A DNA stretch of 64,000 nucleotides from Methylocystis rosea SV97 (GTDB lineage: Bacteria > Pseudomonadota > Alphaproteobacteria > Rhizobiales > Beijerinckiaceae): contig NZ_KB889963.1 in assembly GCF_000372845.1 (NCBI RefSeq), forward strand, positions 1,112,146 to 1,176,145, in the 5' to 3' direction. Shown here in pieces: positions 35,636-43,995 of this stretch. The position numbers and the translations under genes were made by a program. Under the pieces are notes generated by a model, which worked only from the letters and a program-made list of their open reading frames with translations, had not been told where the DNA came from and made no database searches. Numbering within the stretch: position 1 is the first letter of the stretch; every line of letters starts with the position of its first letter.

Positions 35636-36286
35636 CTAACTCACTTTGCTGTCCTTCAGCAGGCCGACGAGCGGATTTGGCGCCGGAGGCGCGATCCGGC
35701 GCAGCGTATTTGTGTCGTGGTGGTTGAACGCTGGCGTTGCGCCGCGTAGGGCGAGATCCGTTCGCGTCACATAGGTCCAGCTGCCATCGTCGTTGAAGGC
35801 GATGTCGATGCGGTAATAGTCGGTGCGAAACGCCTCTTCCAGGAAGGTCGTCGAGCAAATGCCGAAGCGGGTATCGCCGCGCCGCGCCTCGACGGAAATG
35901 CGCGCGTCGTCGGGCTTCGCCGTTCCACCCGCCAGCACAACTTGTCCGCGCGGGATCGCGATGGTCTGCATAATCAGGCCCGTGGCCGGCTCCCAGAGCC
36001 AGTACCCCACCTGGTCGTGAAAGGTGATCGCCTCCTCCGGCGTGTTGATATGGATGTGATAGCGCAATCCATAGAGGAGCTGCGGCCCGTTCGTCTGCGG
36101 ATCGATCGGATCCATCCTTATATGCTCGCGATACGCGCGTCTTTCTGGCCCTTCGGCCTTGGGATTGACGTCCACGCCTCGATCGGATTGCCACACGCCC
36201 GCCAAGCGGCGCAACGGACCCAGATTAGCCAGCGTATCAGGGGAGAACTCAGGCTCGGTAAAAATGTCTTCCGGAATGCTGCACAC
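35636..36286 (-). CDS. FABP/nitrobindin-like heme-binding beta-barrel protein
   Basis: The 216-residue protein has the pattern of the FABP/DUF1794 group, whose 10-stranded barrels include heme-binding nitrobindins: LANLGPLRRLAGVWQSDRGV at the start of the barrel, and QLLYGLRYHIHINTPEEAIT, FHDQVGYWLWEPATGLIMQ later. His residues available for heme binding occur, but I cannot prove heme binding. GTG at 36286 has AGAAGGGA eight bases upstream and removes 24 unsupported residues from the longest frame. It is cytoplasmic by sequence and stands alone between the fds remnant and a terminator. Confidence 0.78.
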   Translation of the reverse strand: MCSIPEDIFTEPEFSPDTLANLGPLRRLAGVWQSDRGVDVNPKAEGPERRAYREHIRMDPIDPQTNGPQLLYGLRYHIHINTPEEAITFHDQVGYWLWEPATGLIMQTIAIPRGQVVLAGGTAKPDDARISVEARRGDTRFGICSTTFLEEAFRTDYYRIDIAFNDDGSWTYVTRTDLALRGATPAFNHHDTNTLRRIAPPAPNPLVGLLKDSKVS

Positions 36287-36725
36287 TTTTTGTGTCCCTT
36301 CTTGCTCATCTGAGCGCTTGTGATTGAGGAACGTGTGCGCCCTGATTTCAAGCGGCAAATTTACTCAATCTGCTGCCGACATTCGTCGCAGCGGCTTGCG
36401 AAGGAGACCGAGCGACCATCGAGGCGACGAGACGTCGGCTTGGCGGACGCTTCGGACATGAATCGCGCCGCACGCACCGTGCGCGGGCGCACTGCGCGTT
36501 TCAACGAGACGCGCGATGATCCGAACGCTGCAAAAAACGCTTAGCTTTTCGAAGTGATCGGGGCCGGCCGGTGGGGCCGGCCCTTTTTTGTGGGCCTCTT
36601 GAGCGCAGCGCCCGGGTAAGCTGCTGTAATCACCCCGAAGATGGCTGATCTCAAGCCGATGCGTTGCGTTGCGGTCGTATTTGCTCTCAAATCGCAACCC
36701 TCACGCATCAGATCGGATCTCCCGT
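36287..36725. other. Intergenic stretch with an orphan plus-strand terminator
   Basis: No clear gene. A 28-codon plus-strand frame (36458-36544, MNRAARTVRGRTARFNETRD then DPNAAKNA) ends 16 bases before a strong terminator, so a short transcript encoding a small basic peptide or acting as RNA may end here. Confidence 0.45.
36561..36590 (+). terminator. Rho-independent terminator without an obvious gene
   Basis: A 9-base perfect stem GGGCCGGCC / GGCCGGCCC with a 5-base loop is followed by six T residues on the plus strand. The only upstream plus-strand frame is the 28-codon one at 36458. Confidence 0.85.
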
Positions 36726-37835
36726 ATGTTGAAGGTTTTCTGCGCTCCCGCGAGATATGTTCAGGGCCGCGATGCGACCATGTCGCTCGCATCGGAGCTT
36801 TCGCGGCTCGGCATTGCGGGAAAGGCGCTGATCATCGCGAGTCCGACTGCGCGCAAGGCGCTGGAGCCGGTTTGGCGCGAGACGTTCCCAGCCGCCGGAC
36901 TCGACTATGCGATTCTCGATTTCGGCGGGGAATGCTCCTTTGCGGAGATTTCCCGCGGGAGCGAAGAGGCGCGCCGGGTCTCGGCCTCGTCGATCGTCGG
37001 CGCCGGCGGCGGCAAGACATTGGACGCCGCCCGCGCCGTCGCCGCGGAACTTGAGCTTCCCGTCGCCTGCTGTCCAACGACGGCGTCGAGCGACGCGCCC
37101 TGCAGCGCGCTTTCGGTCGTCTACAGCGAGGACGGGGTATTCGAGAAATGCCTCTTTTACCGGCGCAACCCCGATCTCGTGCTTGTCGACAGCACGGTCA
37201 TCGCGCGCGCGCCGGTGCGCCTGCTGATCTCGGGCATGGGCGACGCGCTCGCCACTTTTTTCGAAGCGGACGCCACCATCCGCGCGCATCGCAAGAACGT
37301 CGCTGGCGGACTGAGCACGATCGCCGCCGCCGCCATCGCCGAGCTCTGCTACCAAACGCTCCTCAATGACGGGATAGCCGCCGTCGCCGCGGCGCGGGCC
37401 GGGTCGATCACGCCCGCTCTTGAGCGCATCATCGAAGCGAACACGCTGCTCTCCGGCCTCGGGTTCGAGTCGGGCGGCCTTGCGGTGGCGCATTCGGTCC
37501 ACAATGGACTGACGGCCGCGCCGGAAACGCATGATCGGCTGCATGGCGAAAAGGTCGCCTTCGGCACGCTGGTGCAGCTTGTTCTGGAAGGACGGCCGCG
37601 TTCGACGGTCGATGAGGCAATGGGATTTTGCCTCTCGGTCGGCTTGCCTGTGACGCTTGCCGAACTCGGACTCGAAAATCTGTCGCGCGAGACGGCGCGG
37701 GCGATCGCCGAGCGCGCCGTCGCCGCCGGCGAGAGCGCGCATAATGAACCCTTTGAGGTGACCGCCGCGACTCTCATGGACGCGATTTATGCCGCCGACT
37801 CCATGGGCGTCGCCTTCAAGGCGCGCGCTTCATAG
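36726..37835 (+). CDS. GldA-like iron-containing alcohol dehydrogenase (glycerol dehydrogenase family)
   Basis: The 369-residue protein has the NAD-binding GGG loop (SIVGAGGGKTLDAARAVA), the GldA-type motif CPTTASSDAPCSALSVVY, and metal ligands expected from the family in FFEADATIRAH, GLAVAHSVHNGL and THDRLHGEKVAFGTLV. GldA converts glycerol to dihydroxyacetone with NAD+; related enzymes act on other polyols or hydroxyketones, so the substrate is open. The start at 36726 gives the family N terminus MLKVFCAPARYVQG; a longer frame begins at 36669. It converges with the GMC flavoprotein gene, 21 bases away. Confidence 0.88.
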   Translation: MLKVFCAPARYVQGRDATMSLASELSRLGIAGKALIIASPTARKALEPVWRETFPAAGLDYAILDFGGECSFAEISRGSEEARRVSASSIVGAGGGKTLDAARAVAAELELPVACCPTTASSDAPCSALSVVYSEDGVFEKCLFYRRNPDLVLVDSTVIARAPVRLLISGMGDALATFFEADATIRAHRKNVAGGLSTIAAAAIAELCYQTLLNDGIAAVAAARAGSITPALERIIEANTLLSGLGFESGGLAVAHSVHNGLTAAPETHDRLHGEKVAFGTLVQLVLEGRPRSTVDEAMGFCLSVGLPVTLAELGLENLSRETARAIAERAVAAGESAHNEPFEVTAATLMDAIYAADSMGVAFKARAS

Positions 37836-37856
37836 GAGGCAGCTCCCGCGGGGCGA

Positions 37857-39482
37857 CTATTCCTTCAAGGATGAAAGAACGGCGTCGGCGGCGCGCAGGG
37901 CGAGCGCGGCGATGGTGAGCGTCGGGTTGGCGGTTCCGCCGGTCGGGAACACGGCGGCGCCAACCAGAAAAAGATTGCGGTGCGCGTGCGCGCGCAGGTT
38001 TTTGTCGACGACCGACGTCGCCGCGTCTTCGCCCATGCGCGCCGTGCCCATGATATGGCCGGCGCCTTGGGCGTCGTCCTTGTGCCAAAAGGCTTCCACG
38101 CCGATCTTCGCAAACATGTCTTCATGCAGATGTTGGGCGGCGGCAAGGGCGCGGTCGGTGTAGCGGTCGAGTTGAAAGAAGATCGCCGGGCGCGGCAGAC
38201 CAGTCCTTTCGATTTGCGTCCGATCCAACGTCACCCTGTTGCTCGCCAGAGGGAGTTGCTCCGTCAATGCGGCCACGCGAATGTGACGCGACGTCTGGTC
38301 TCTGAGCGCCGTGTCGAGCGCCTTCCCGCGCAGGCCGCTGAGCGCCAGTTCGCGCGCCGTCGATTCAGGCGCTCCGGTCGGCCAATTCCACCCTTCATTG
38401 CCAAATTCGAATCGCAAAGCCGAATTTGCGCCGCGGTCTTTCAGTTCTCGGAAATTCTCGATCCCCGATGTCGCCCCAGGTCCCCGATAAGGCCAGACGG
38501 GTTGACGCGTGAGGGCCCAGCTGAGCTGGATCGGATGATCCATCAGATTTCGGCCGAGCTGATCAGAGCGATTGGCGACGCCGCCAGGAAAGGACTCGGA
38601 GGCCGAGGTCAGCAGAAGTCGCGGCGTCTCGACGCCGTTGGCGGCGACGCAGACGACGCGCGCGAACACGCGTCCCGACGATCCGTCCGAGCGCACGAAC
38701 CTGACCGCTTCGACGCGCCCGTCCGGGCGGCATTCGACGAAATTGGCGCAGGTCTCCGTCAGCAGCTGTGCGCCGAAAGACTCTGCGCGCGCGACGTGAA
38801 TGGTCGCGTCATATTTCGCTTGGATCGGACAGATGGGAATGCAGCTGGCGCTGCCGTGACAGGCCGGTCGGTCGCCGGACGGTTTCGAGAGTCGCGCCTG
38901 CGGCGTTGGGCGGACCTTATAGTCGGACTCCTGCAAAGCGTCGCGCCATGCGAGATCAAGAAAACTCTGGGCGATCGGCGGAAACGGGTAGGGCGCGGAG
39001 CGTGGCGAGCCCAGATCGTCGTCATTGTCTCCGGCGACTTCGAGCTGCTGTTCCGCCGCGCAATACCATGGTTCGAGATCGGCATAGGAGATCGGCCAGT
39101 CAACGGCGAGGCCGAAGCGCGATTTCATCTCGAAATCGGCGGGAACCAGTCGAACGGCGGTGCCCAGCCAGTGCCATGTCGTGCCGCCGACCTGGCGCAA
39201 ATAGGTCGAGTTGAACGGGCGAGGCCCTTTCTGCGCGTAGAACGCATAGGGCTTGTCTGACTCCGGGTGCGGCGCGAACGCGTCCTGCTCATAGGCCGAC
39301 TCGGGCGTCTTTGCAGAAGCGCTCTGGAACCGTCTCACCGAGGCGGCGCGGTCGACGCGAGGGCCGGCCTCCATAATAATGACTGTCGCGCCTTTGCGCG
39401 CGACGCGAGAGGCGACCAACGCCCCGGCGACGCCAGAGCCAATGACCACTACGTCGGCGTGAAAATCCATGTGAGGCTTCAC
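37857..39482 (-). CDS. GMC-family FAD dehydrogenase with putative 3Fe-4S site
   Basis: The 541-residue flavoprotein has the FAD-binding VVVIGSGVAGALVASRVA, the GMC signature FNSTYLRQVGGTTWHWLG and the C-terminal GAGHIMGTARMGED and GTANPTLTIAALALRAAD. Cys208, Cys214 and Cys218 (CHGSASCIPIC, spacing x5 and x3) match the 3Fe-4S ligand pattern of bacterial FAD-glucose dehydrogenase alpha subunits. Its start overlaps the stop of the small-subunit gene (GTGA), so the two are coupled. Such complexes oxidise sugars or polyols in the periplasm, exported with the twin-arginine small subunit, and pass electrons to cytochrome c. The substrate is unknown. Confidence 0.9.
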   Translation of the reverse strand: MKPHMDFHADVVVIGSGVAGALVASRVARKGATVIIMEAGPRVDRAASVRRFQSASAKTPESAYEQDAFAPHPESDKPYAFYAQKGPRPFNSTYLRQVGGTTWHWLGTAVRLVPADFEMKSRFGLAVDWPISYADLEPWYCAAEQQLEVAGDNDDDLGSPRSAPYPFPPIAQSFLDLAWRDALQESDYKVRPTPQARLSKPSGDRPACHGSASCIPICPIQAKYDATIHVARAESFGAQLLTETCANFVECRPDGRVEAVRFVRSDGSSGRVFARVVCVAANGVETPRLLLTSASESFPGGVANRSDQLGRNLMDHPIQLSWALTRQPVWPYRGPGATSGIENFRELKDRGANSALRFEFGNEGWNWPTGAPESTARELALSGLRGKALDTALRDQTSRHIRVAALTEQLPLASNRVTLDRTQIERTGLPRPAIFFQLDRYTDRALAAAQHLHEDMFAKIGVEAFWHKDDAQGAGHIMGTARMGEDAATSVVDKNLRAHAHRNLFLVGAAVFPTGGTANPTLTIAALALRAADAVLSSLKE

Positions 39483-39916
39483 TTCCCGACTGGCGCGAGC
39501 GCCCAGCCGGCACCGTCATCTCTGGGAATGCCTCTTGGCCCGGCAAAGCCAATTGCATCCCACATGAGTGCCCCCGTGTAATCGACGCAAATCATGCGTC
39601 CAGAGTCGACGGTTTGACCGGAATACCAGTCCGCCACAATTCTTCGCGCAAGGCCGTCCGAGTCTTTATCTTGGAGAGGGTCCATGCTGCGCAATGCGCC
39701 GCGATCGAGTCCAAGACTCTGCAGATAAATCCGAGCCGAATCGACCGGAAGATGCGTGCGTCCAGTTAGCTCGGCGCTGAGGCGTAGAAAGTTTTCGAGA
39801 TCGGAAGCCTCCGCAAGTCCCGTCCGATCCGCAATGCAGGGCGTGAGCGCGCCGAGCGCGCAGCCGATCAGAAGCTTCCGGCGCGAGACGTCACGATCCT
39901 TTGCGCGCATTTGCAT
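39479..39916 (-). CDS. Twin-arginine small subunit of the GMC dehydrogenase
   Basis: The 145-residue protein has an N-terminal twin-arginine-type signal (DVSRRKLLIGCALGALTPCI) and resembles the FAD-SLDH/gamma-type small subunits: LENFLRLSAELTGRTHLPVD, ARRIVADWYSGQ and AIGFAGPRGIP. These subunits carry the cofactor-loaded large subunit through the Tat channel. It overlaps the GMC gene by four bases and lies just downstream of the transaldolase-like gene on the same strand. Confidence 0.82.
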   Translation of the reverse strand: MQMRAKDRDVSRRKLLIGCALGALTPCIADRTGLAEASDLENFLRLSAELTGRTHLPVDSARIYLQSLGLDRGALRSMDPLQDKDSDGLARRIVADWYSGQTVDSGRMICVDYTGALMWDAIGFAGPRGIPRDDGAGWALAPVGK

Positions 39917-39953
39917 TCTTGCTTCCTAAAAATTTCCGGGCCTAGCCCGCTCT

Positions 39954-40631
39954 TCAGCGCTCCGATGCGACCTTCTCGTCAAACGCCTTGATTGCATTCT
40001 GCGACAGTGAAGACGTCAGCAAGTCGTCGAGAACAGACGGCGGCGCCGTGATGTCGCGGCTATATCGAAGTCCAACTTCGACGGTCTGTCGATCAGGGAA
40101 ACTCGCAAGCAGCAAGGTCCGTTCGGCGCTCTTGACGATCGCGGCGACGCTTTCGAGCTGCTTCTCCCAATCTCTTTCATGCCGCATGAGCCTGCCGAGA
40201 TATACGGCGACGCCATCCGCGCCCGCCTCCATTGCGACATAGGCCTGCGCCGCCGTGAACACCGCCGTCGCCAGAGATGCGCACCCTATGTCTTTCAGCG
40301 CCCGGCAGCACGCGAGGCTCGTCGCCGTCGGCGCAAGTTTGATCCAGAGCTTTTTCTCGCGCGCGGCTTTCAGGTCGTCGACATAGCATGCCGCTTGCGT
40401 CAGCGCGTCGTCTGCGCTTCCAACCGCCTGAATCATCAGCTGCTGAATCGCGCCAATGTCGGCGGACATTCCGCAGAGCTTGCGCGCGGCGGCGACGTAT
40501 TCATCCAACGATAAAGCTTCCGCGCCGGCCGCGCGGGCCATCAGCGCCGGATTGGTGGTGAACCCCTGCACGCCTGGAAATTTCAGCGCGTTCAGGATAG
40601 CGTTTTGATCCGCCGTATCGACGAGAAGCAT
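39954..40631 (-). CDS. Transaldolase / fructose-6-phosphate aldolase family protein
   Basis: The 225-residue barrel protein has GFTTNPALMARA after the first strand, the Schiff-base lysine expected in KLWIKLAPT, and ATAVFTAAQAYVAMEAGADG, GVAVYLGRL. Its size matches the short transaldolase/FSA group rather than the 320-residue type. It may rearrange sugar phosphates or cleave a small aldol. Upstream of the small-subunit gene by 38 bases on the same strand, it may belong to the same operon as the GMC dehydrogenase. Confidence 0.85.
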   Translation of the reverse strand: MLLVDTADQNAILNALKFPGVQGFTTNPALMARAAGAEALSLDEYVAAARKLCGMSADIGAIQQLMIQAVGSADDALTQAACYVDDLKAAREKKLWIKLAPTATSLACCRALKDIGCASLATAVFTAAQAYVAMEAGADGVAVYLGRLMRHERDWEKQLESVAAIVKSAERTLLLASFPDRQTVEVGLRYSRDITAPPSVLDDLLTSSLSQNAIKAFDEKVASER

Positions 40632-40663
40632 CGCGTCTCACTTTATTCTGGCCGAGGCCGTGG

Positions 40664-41404
40664 TCACGCGGGCTTTTTCCTTGCGCTCAACACGACGCTT
40701 TTCGGATTGGCGAGAATTGCGTCCCAGAAGTTTTGCCCGTAACGCTCAATACCTTCCTTAGACACGGCGAACCGCGTCCATTCGGCGTCAACAAACCCCG
40801 CCTGCGCCAGCGCGTCCTCGTAAGCGCGACGGCTCCACTGGGTGAATTCGATCCAGAATTTTTCTTCGCCGACAAAGGTCATCCGCACGCGCAGGCGCAT
40901 GGGACCTTCCCCGATCTCCTCGAGAAAAAACCCATAAGGAAGCGTATCCTCGCGACCGTTGACGAAGTCCGGATTGGGCACGACGGCGACCAATCTGCCG
41001 TCGGGAATCACATTCGCCGCTACAGACCTGAACATTTGCGCAAGCGTCTGCTCGTCCTCGGCGTAGTTGAACAGAAAGGCTGCGGTAGCAATGTCGAATG
41101 AACCAAAAACGGCCATCGTCGCGGCGTCGCCGACTTCGTAGGTGACGCCAAGTGGATTTTGGACCTCTTCATGCCGCGCGGCTTCAATCATCGCGGACGA
41201 CAGATCCACGCCGAGCACATTATTTGCGCCAAGTCTTTTGAGAAGCCGGGAATAATGACCAGTCCCGCATGCGTAGTCGATGGCGCGCGCGCCTGAAACA
41301 TCGCCGAGAACCGATTGGACGGTTGGCGTTTCAAGGAAATTCGTATGGTCATCCTTCCGCGCTGCCGAATATTGCCTGCTGATTGTTCGATATTGGTCGA
41401 TCAT
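40664..41404 (-). CDS. Class I SAM-dependent methyltransferase
   Basis: The product (246 residues from ATG 41404) has the AdoMet motif AIDYACGTGHYSRLLKRLGA, an acidic loop VLGVDLSSAMIEAA, DAATMAVFGSFDIATAAFLF and a later VPNPDFVNGRED. It is a small-molecule or toxin-resistance-type methyltransferase of unknown substrate. The frame continues to 41461, but those codons overlap a palindromic repeat element, so I prefer MIDQYRTISRQYSAARKD as the start. It is 32 bases upstream of the transaldolase-like gene. Confidence 0.82.
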   Translation of the reverse strand: MIDQYRTISRQYSAARKDDHTNFLETPTVQSVLGDVSGARAIDYACGTGHYSRLLKRLGANNVLGVDLSSAMIEAARHEEVQNPLGVTYEVGDAATMAVFGSFDIATAAFLFNYAEDEQTLAQMFRSVAANVIPDGRLVAVVPNPDFVNGREDTLPYGFFLEEIGEGPMRLRVRMTFVGEEKFWIEFTQWSRRAYEDALAQAGFVDAEWTRFAVSKEGIERYGQNFWDAILANPKSVVLSARKKPA

Positions 41405-41821
41405 GCGCATGTCCCGGAAAGTCGCTGCTAGATCACGCTGCATTTGGGCGGAATCGCCCAAATGCAGATCACGTGATCGACTCGCAAAGTTTAGAGCGCG
41501 CTCTACGCGACAAACCGGTTCCCACTTTTTCGCGAGCCGCGCTCTAGGCCTTAAAATTGGAACTTATTCCTTCAGCTCGACAGTGGCCATGGGTTCGCCA
41601 AACGAGGAACGCTTTCTGCCGCGACGGCCTCTTGAGGCCATTTGGCGAGGCCTGCGCGTGCGAGCTGCTCGCTTCGTGTTCCAACCCTATCTCTCTTGGG
41701 ACGCTACTGCGTCGGCGACGCTGCCAAGCTCGCGTCAAGTGGGGAGATCGGTATGGAGAGAAGCGAACAGTCAAACGCAGCTCGCCCCCGATGCCCCGGC
41801 GCTGCGCGGCGGTGACGCCAG
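41405..41821. other. Divergent intergenic region with the palindromic repeat
   Basis: Besides the repeat element, the 270 bases before the cytochrome gene contain plus-strand open frames (for example MGSPNEERFLPRRPLEAIW from 41588) that I cannot assign to a family. They may be the shifted end of a lost upstream gene. Confidence 0.4.
41438..41548. repeat. Compound palindromic repeat element of Rhizobiales type
   Basis: A perfect 13-base hairpin CTGCATTTGGGCG / CGCCCAAATGCAG with loop GAAT is followed by GATCACGTGATC and a second imperfect palindrome from TAGAGCGCGCTCTACGCG through AACCGGTTCCCACTTTTTCG to GAGCCGCGCTCTAG. The second half is a pattern I recognise from intergenic repeats scattered in Rhizobiales genomes. 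Only one full copy is in the window. Confidence 0.65.
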
Positions 41822-42976
41822 GTGGCGGTCGCCGGTAAAACTCTACTCGCCGGCTTCGGGGTCGCCCTCGTTCTAGCTTTGGCAGTCCTGTTCTTCGCGT
41901 GGTCGGGTCTCTACAACGTCGCAGCCAGCCAGTCGCATTGGCCGCTCACACGCTGGTTCCTGGAATTTGGATTGCGCCGTTCCGTTGCGACGCACAGCGC
42001 CTCCATAACGCCGCCGACGCTCGATGATAAAAATCTGGTGATCCTCGGCGCCGGCCATTTCGACGGAGGCTGCGCGCCTTGCCACGGCGCCCCGGGGGGG
42101 CGCAGCGACCCGATCGTTGATCGCATGCTCCCAGAGCCGCCTGAACTCGACCGCGCTGCATCCAGCTGGTCGACAGAGCAGCTGTTCTGGATCGTCAAGC
42201 ATGGTCTGAAATTCACTGGAATGCCGGCGTGGGTCGCGCCGCAACGCGACGACGAAGTGTGGGCCGTTGTCGCTTTTCTACGCGCCCTTCCGCAGATGAG
42301 CGCGAGCCAATATCGGCTGTTCGCCATCGGCGACCCTGAGCCGCGGCCGAATGACGGCGCTGAGATCGCCCGGAATGGCATGACGATGGAGGCGCTGACC
42401 CGATGCGTGCGTTGTCATCGCGGCGATGGGCAGCCCAGAAGCGCGCTCGTGCCCCGCCTCGCCGGGCAGACGCAGGCCTATGTTGAACGCGCGCTGCGTG
42501 ATTTCGCCAGCGGTCTGAGGCCGAGCGGAATCATGGAGCCGATCGCCGTGGCGCTGGACGACGCCGCGATCACGGCGCTGAGCGCCTATTACGCCGGCGC
42601 GCCGAACCTCTCTTCAAGCGCGCCGCCGATAGAGTCGAACGCCGATCAAATCGCGCGCGGCAAAGAAATTGCGACTCAGGGCGTCGCGGAGTCGGGCGTC
42701 CCGCCCTGTCTGGTTTGCCACGGCGAAACACGCGCGCCGTCCTTTCCAAAGCTCGACGGTCAATTCGCGCCCTATATCGTCGGCCAAATCGAACTGTGGA
42801 AACGCGGGCTGCGCAGAAAGTCCGGATATGGAGCGATCATGGGGACGATCGCGTCGCGTCTGACCGACGCGCAGGCGCGAGACGTCGCCGCGTTTTTCGC
42901 CAGCATTGAGACGCCCGCCGAAAGGCCCGATCGGCCCATCCCACCGCCTCGCCGTGGAGGCCGCCGTGCGCGATAG
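41822..42976 (+). CDS. Membrane-anchored triheme cytochrome c
   Basis: The 384-residue protein has an N-terminal membrane helix (ALVLALAVLFFAWSGL) and three c-type heme sites: CAPCH at 84-88, CVRCH at 195-199 and CLVCH at 296-300, each with a downstream Met candidate ligand (for example FTGMPAWVAP). The last two domains resemble a cytochrome c4-like pair. It probably brings electrons to the oxidase subunit encoded next; the two genes overlap by 11 bases. The GTG start at 41822 has only a weak ribosome site. It could alternatively act as the triheme beta subunit for the GMC dehydrogenase at 37.9 kb. Confidence 0.85.
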   Translation: MAVAGKTLLAGFGVALVLALAVLFFAWSGLYNVAASQSHWPLTRWFLEFGLRRSVATHSASITPPTLDDKNLVILGAGHFDGGCAPCHGAPGGRSDPIVDRMLPEPPELDRAASSWSTEQLFWIVKHGLKFTGMPAWVAPQRDDEVWAVVAFLRALPQMSASQYRLFAIGDPEPRPNDGAEIARNGMTMEALTRCVRCHRGDGQPRSALVPRLAGQTQAYVERALRDFASGLRPSGIMEPIAVALDDAAITALSAYYAGAPNLSSSAPPIESNADQIARGKEIATQGVAESGVPPCLVCHGETRAPSFPKLDGQFAPYIVGQIELWKRGLRRKSGYGAIMGTIASRLTDAQARDVAAFFASIETPAERPDRPIPPPRRGGRRAR

Positions 42977-43964
42977 ACAGCGATCCTTGCGCATCGCGCG
43001 CGCCGCTCCAGCGTGCCTGCTGCTCGCGGGATGCGAGGGCGTTCAATCGACGCTCGCGCCGACCGGGCCGCAGGCCCAACATATCGCGCAACTCTTCTGG
43101 GTCATGGTCGCGGGGAGCGGCGCAATCATGCTCGTGGTCATTCTCGTGACGGCGATCGCGCTATTTGCGCCGGCGCGCCGACGAGCCTTCCTGACCGGGG
43201 ACACTGTCGTGCTTGCCGGCGGATTGATCTTCCCCGTCGTCACGCTCACCGCGCTCCTCGTCTACGGACTGGTTATGCTCGGCGCGGGGCCGGGAAAGAT
43301 GGCGGCGAGTCCAGTTAGACTAGAGGTGGCGGGCGAGCGCTGGTGGTGGCGCGTCGTCTATCGCGACGACGCCGGCTCCGCGGTCGAAAGCGCCAATGAG
43401 TTGCGAATCCCAGTGGGCCAGGCGGTCAAAATCGAACTCTCCAGCGACAATGTCATCCATAGTTTCTGGGCGCCGAAATTGGCCGGCAAGCTCGATATGA
43501 TTCCCGGCCGCAAGACCGCGCTGACGTTGAGCGCCGAGACAGCTGGCGTGAGCAGGGGCCAATGCGCGGAATATTGCGGCGGGGCGCATGCGCTGATGGC
43601 GTTCAACGTCGTGGCGATGCCGCTAAATGAATATGACGAATGGCGATTGCGGGAGGTTCAGCCTGCACAGGAGCCCACAACGCGGGAGACTCGAGAAGGC
43701 AAGGCGCTGTTTCTTTCGCGCGGCTGCGGCGCGTGCCACACAATTCGCGGAACTCCTGCGGCCGGCCGGCTCGGACCCGATCTAACACATGTGGGCGGCA
43801 GGATCTCGATCGGCGCCGCGATCCTCGCGACGGACGAAGCCTCCATCGCGCGATGGATCAAGCACAATCAAGACATCAAGCCCGGCAATCTGATGCCGGC
43901 CTTTGACATCTTCAGCGAAAGCGAACTGCTCGCCCTGTCGCGCTATCTCGCGAGCCTGCGATGA
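42966..43964 (+). CDS. Cytochrome c oxidase subunit II with fused cytochrome c domain, no subunit I nearby
   Basis: The 332-residue lipoprotein-like protein starts with a signal ending in LLLAGC (lipobox Cys23), has two membrane helices, and a cupredoxin domain with a complete CuA site: His in DNVIHSFWAPKLAGK and GQCAEYCGGAHALM. A C-terminal cytochrome c domain carries CGACH and GNLMPAFD. This is the caa3-type CoxB layout. The GTG at 42966 has GGAGG five bases upstream. Normally coxA follows; here a terminator and a convergent rhodanese gene come next, so the oxidase core is missing from this locus. Confidence 0.9.
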   Translation: MRDRQRSLRIARAAPACLLLAGCEGVQSTLAPTGPQAQHIAQLFWVMVAGSGAIMLVVILVTAIALFAPARRRAFLTGDTVVLAGGLIFPVVTLTALLVYGLVMLGAGPGKMAASPVRLEVAGERWWWRVVYRDDAGSAVESANELRIPVGQAVKIELSSDNVIHSFWAPKLAGKLDMIPGRKTALTLSAETAGVSRGQCAEYCGGAHALMAFNVVAMPLNEYDEWRLREVQPAQEPTTRETREGKALFLSRGCGACHTIRGTPAAGRLGPDLTHVGGRISIGAAILATDEASIARWIKHNQDIKPGNLMPAFDIFSESELLALSRYLASLR

Positions 43965-43995
43965 AGCTGCGCCGCCGTCCGGGCGCAGCTTTTTA
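43964..43995 (+). terminator. Terminator after the CoxB-like gene
   Basis: A 10-base perfect stem AAGCTGCGCC / GGCGCAGCTT is followed by TTT on the plus strand. It starts within the CoxB stop codon and ends at the convergent rhodanese gene. Confidence 0.8.

Noticed and set aside
37980-39260. 426-codon open frame antisense to the GMC dehydrogenase
   Set aside because: Shadow of a gene with clear motifs; no domain seen in the antisense product.
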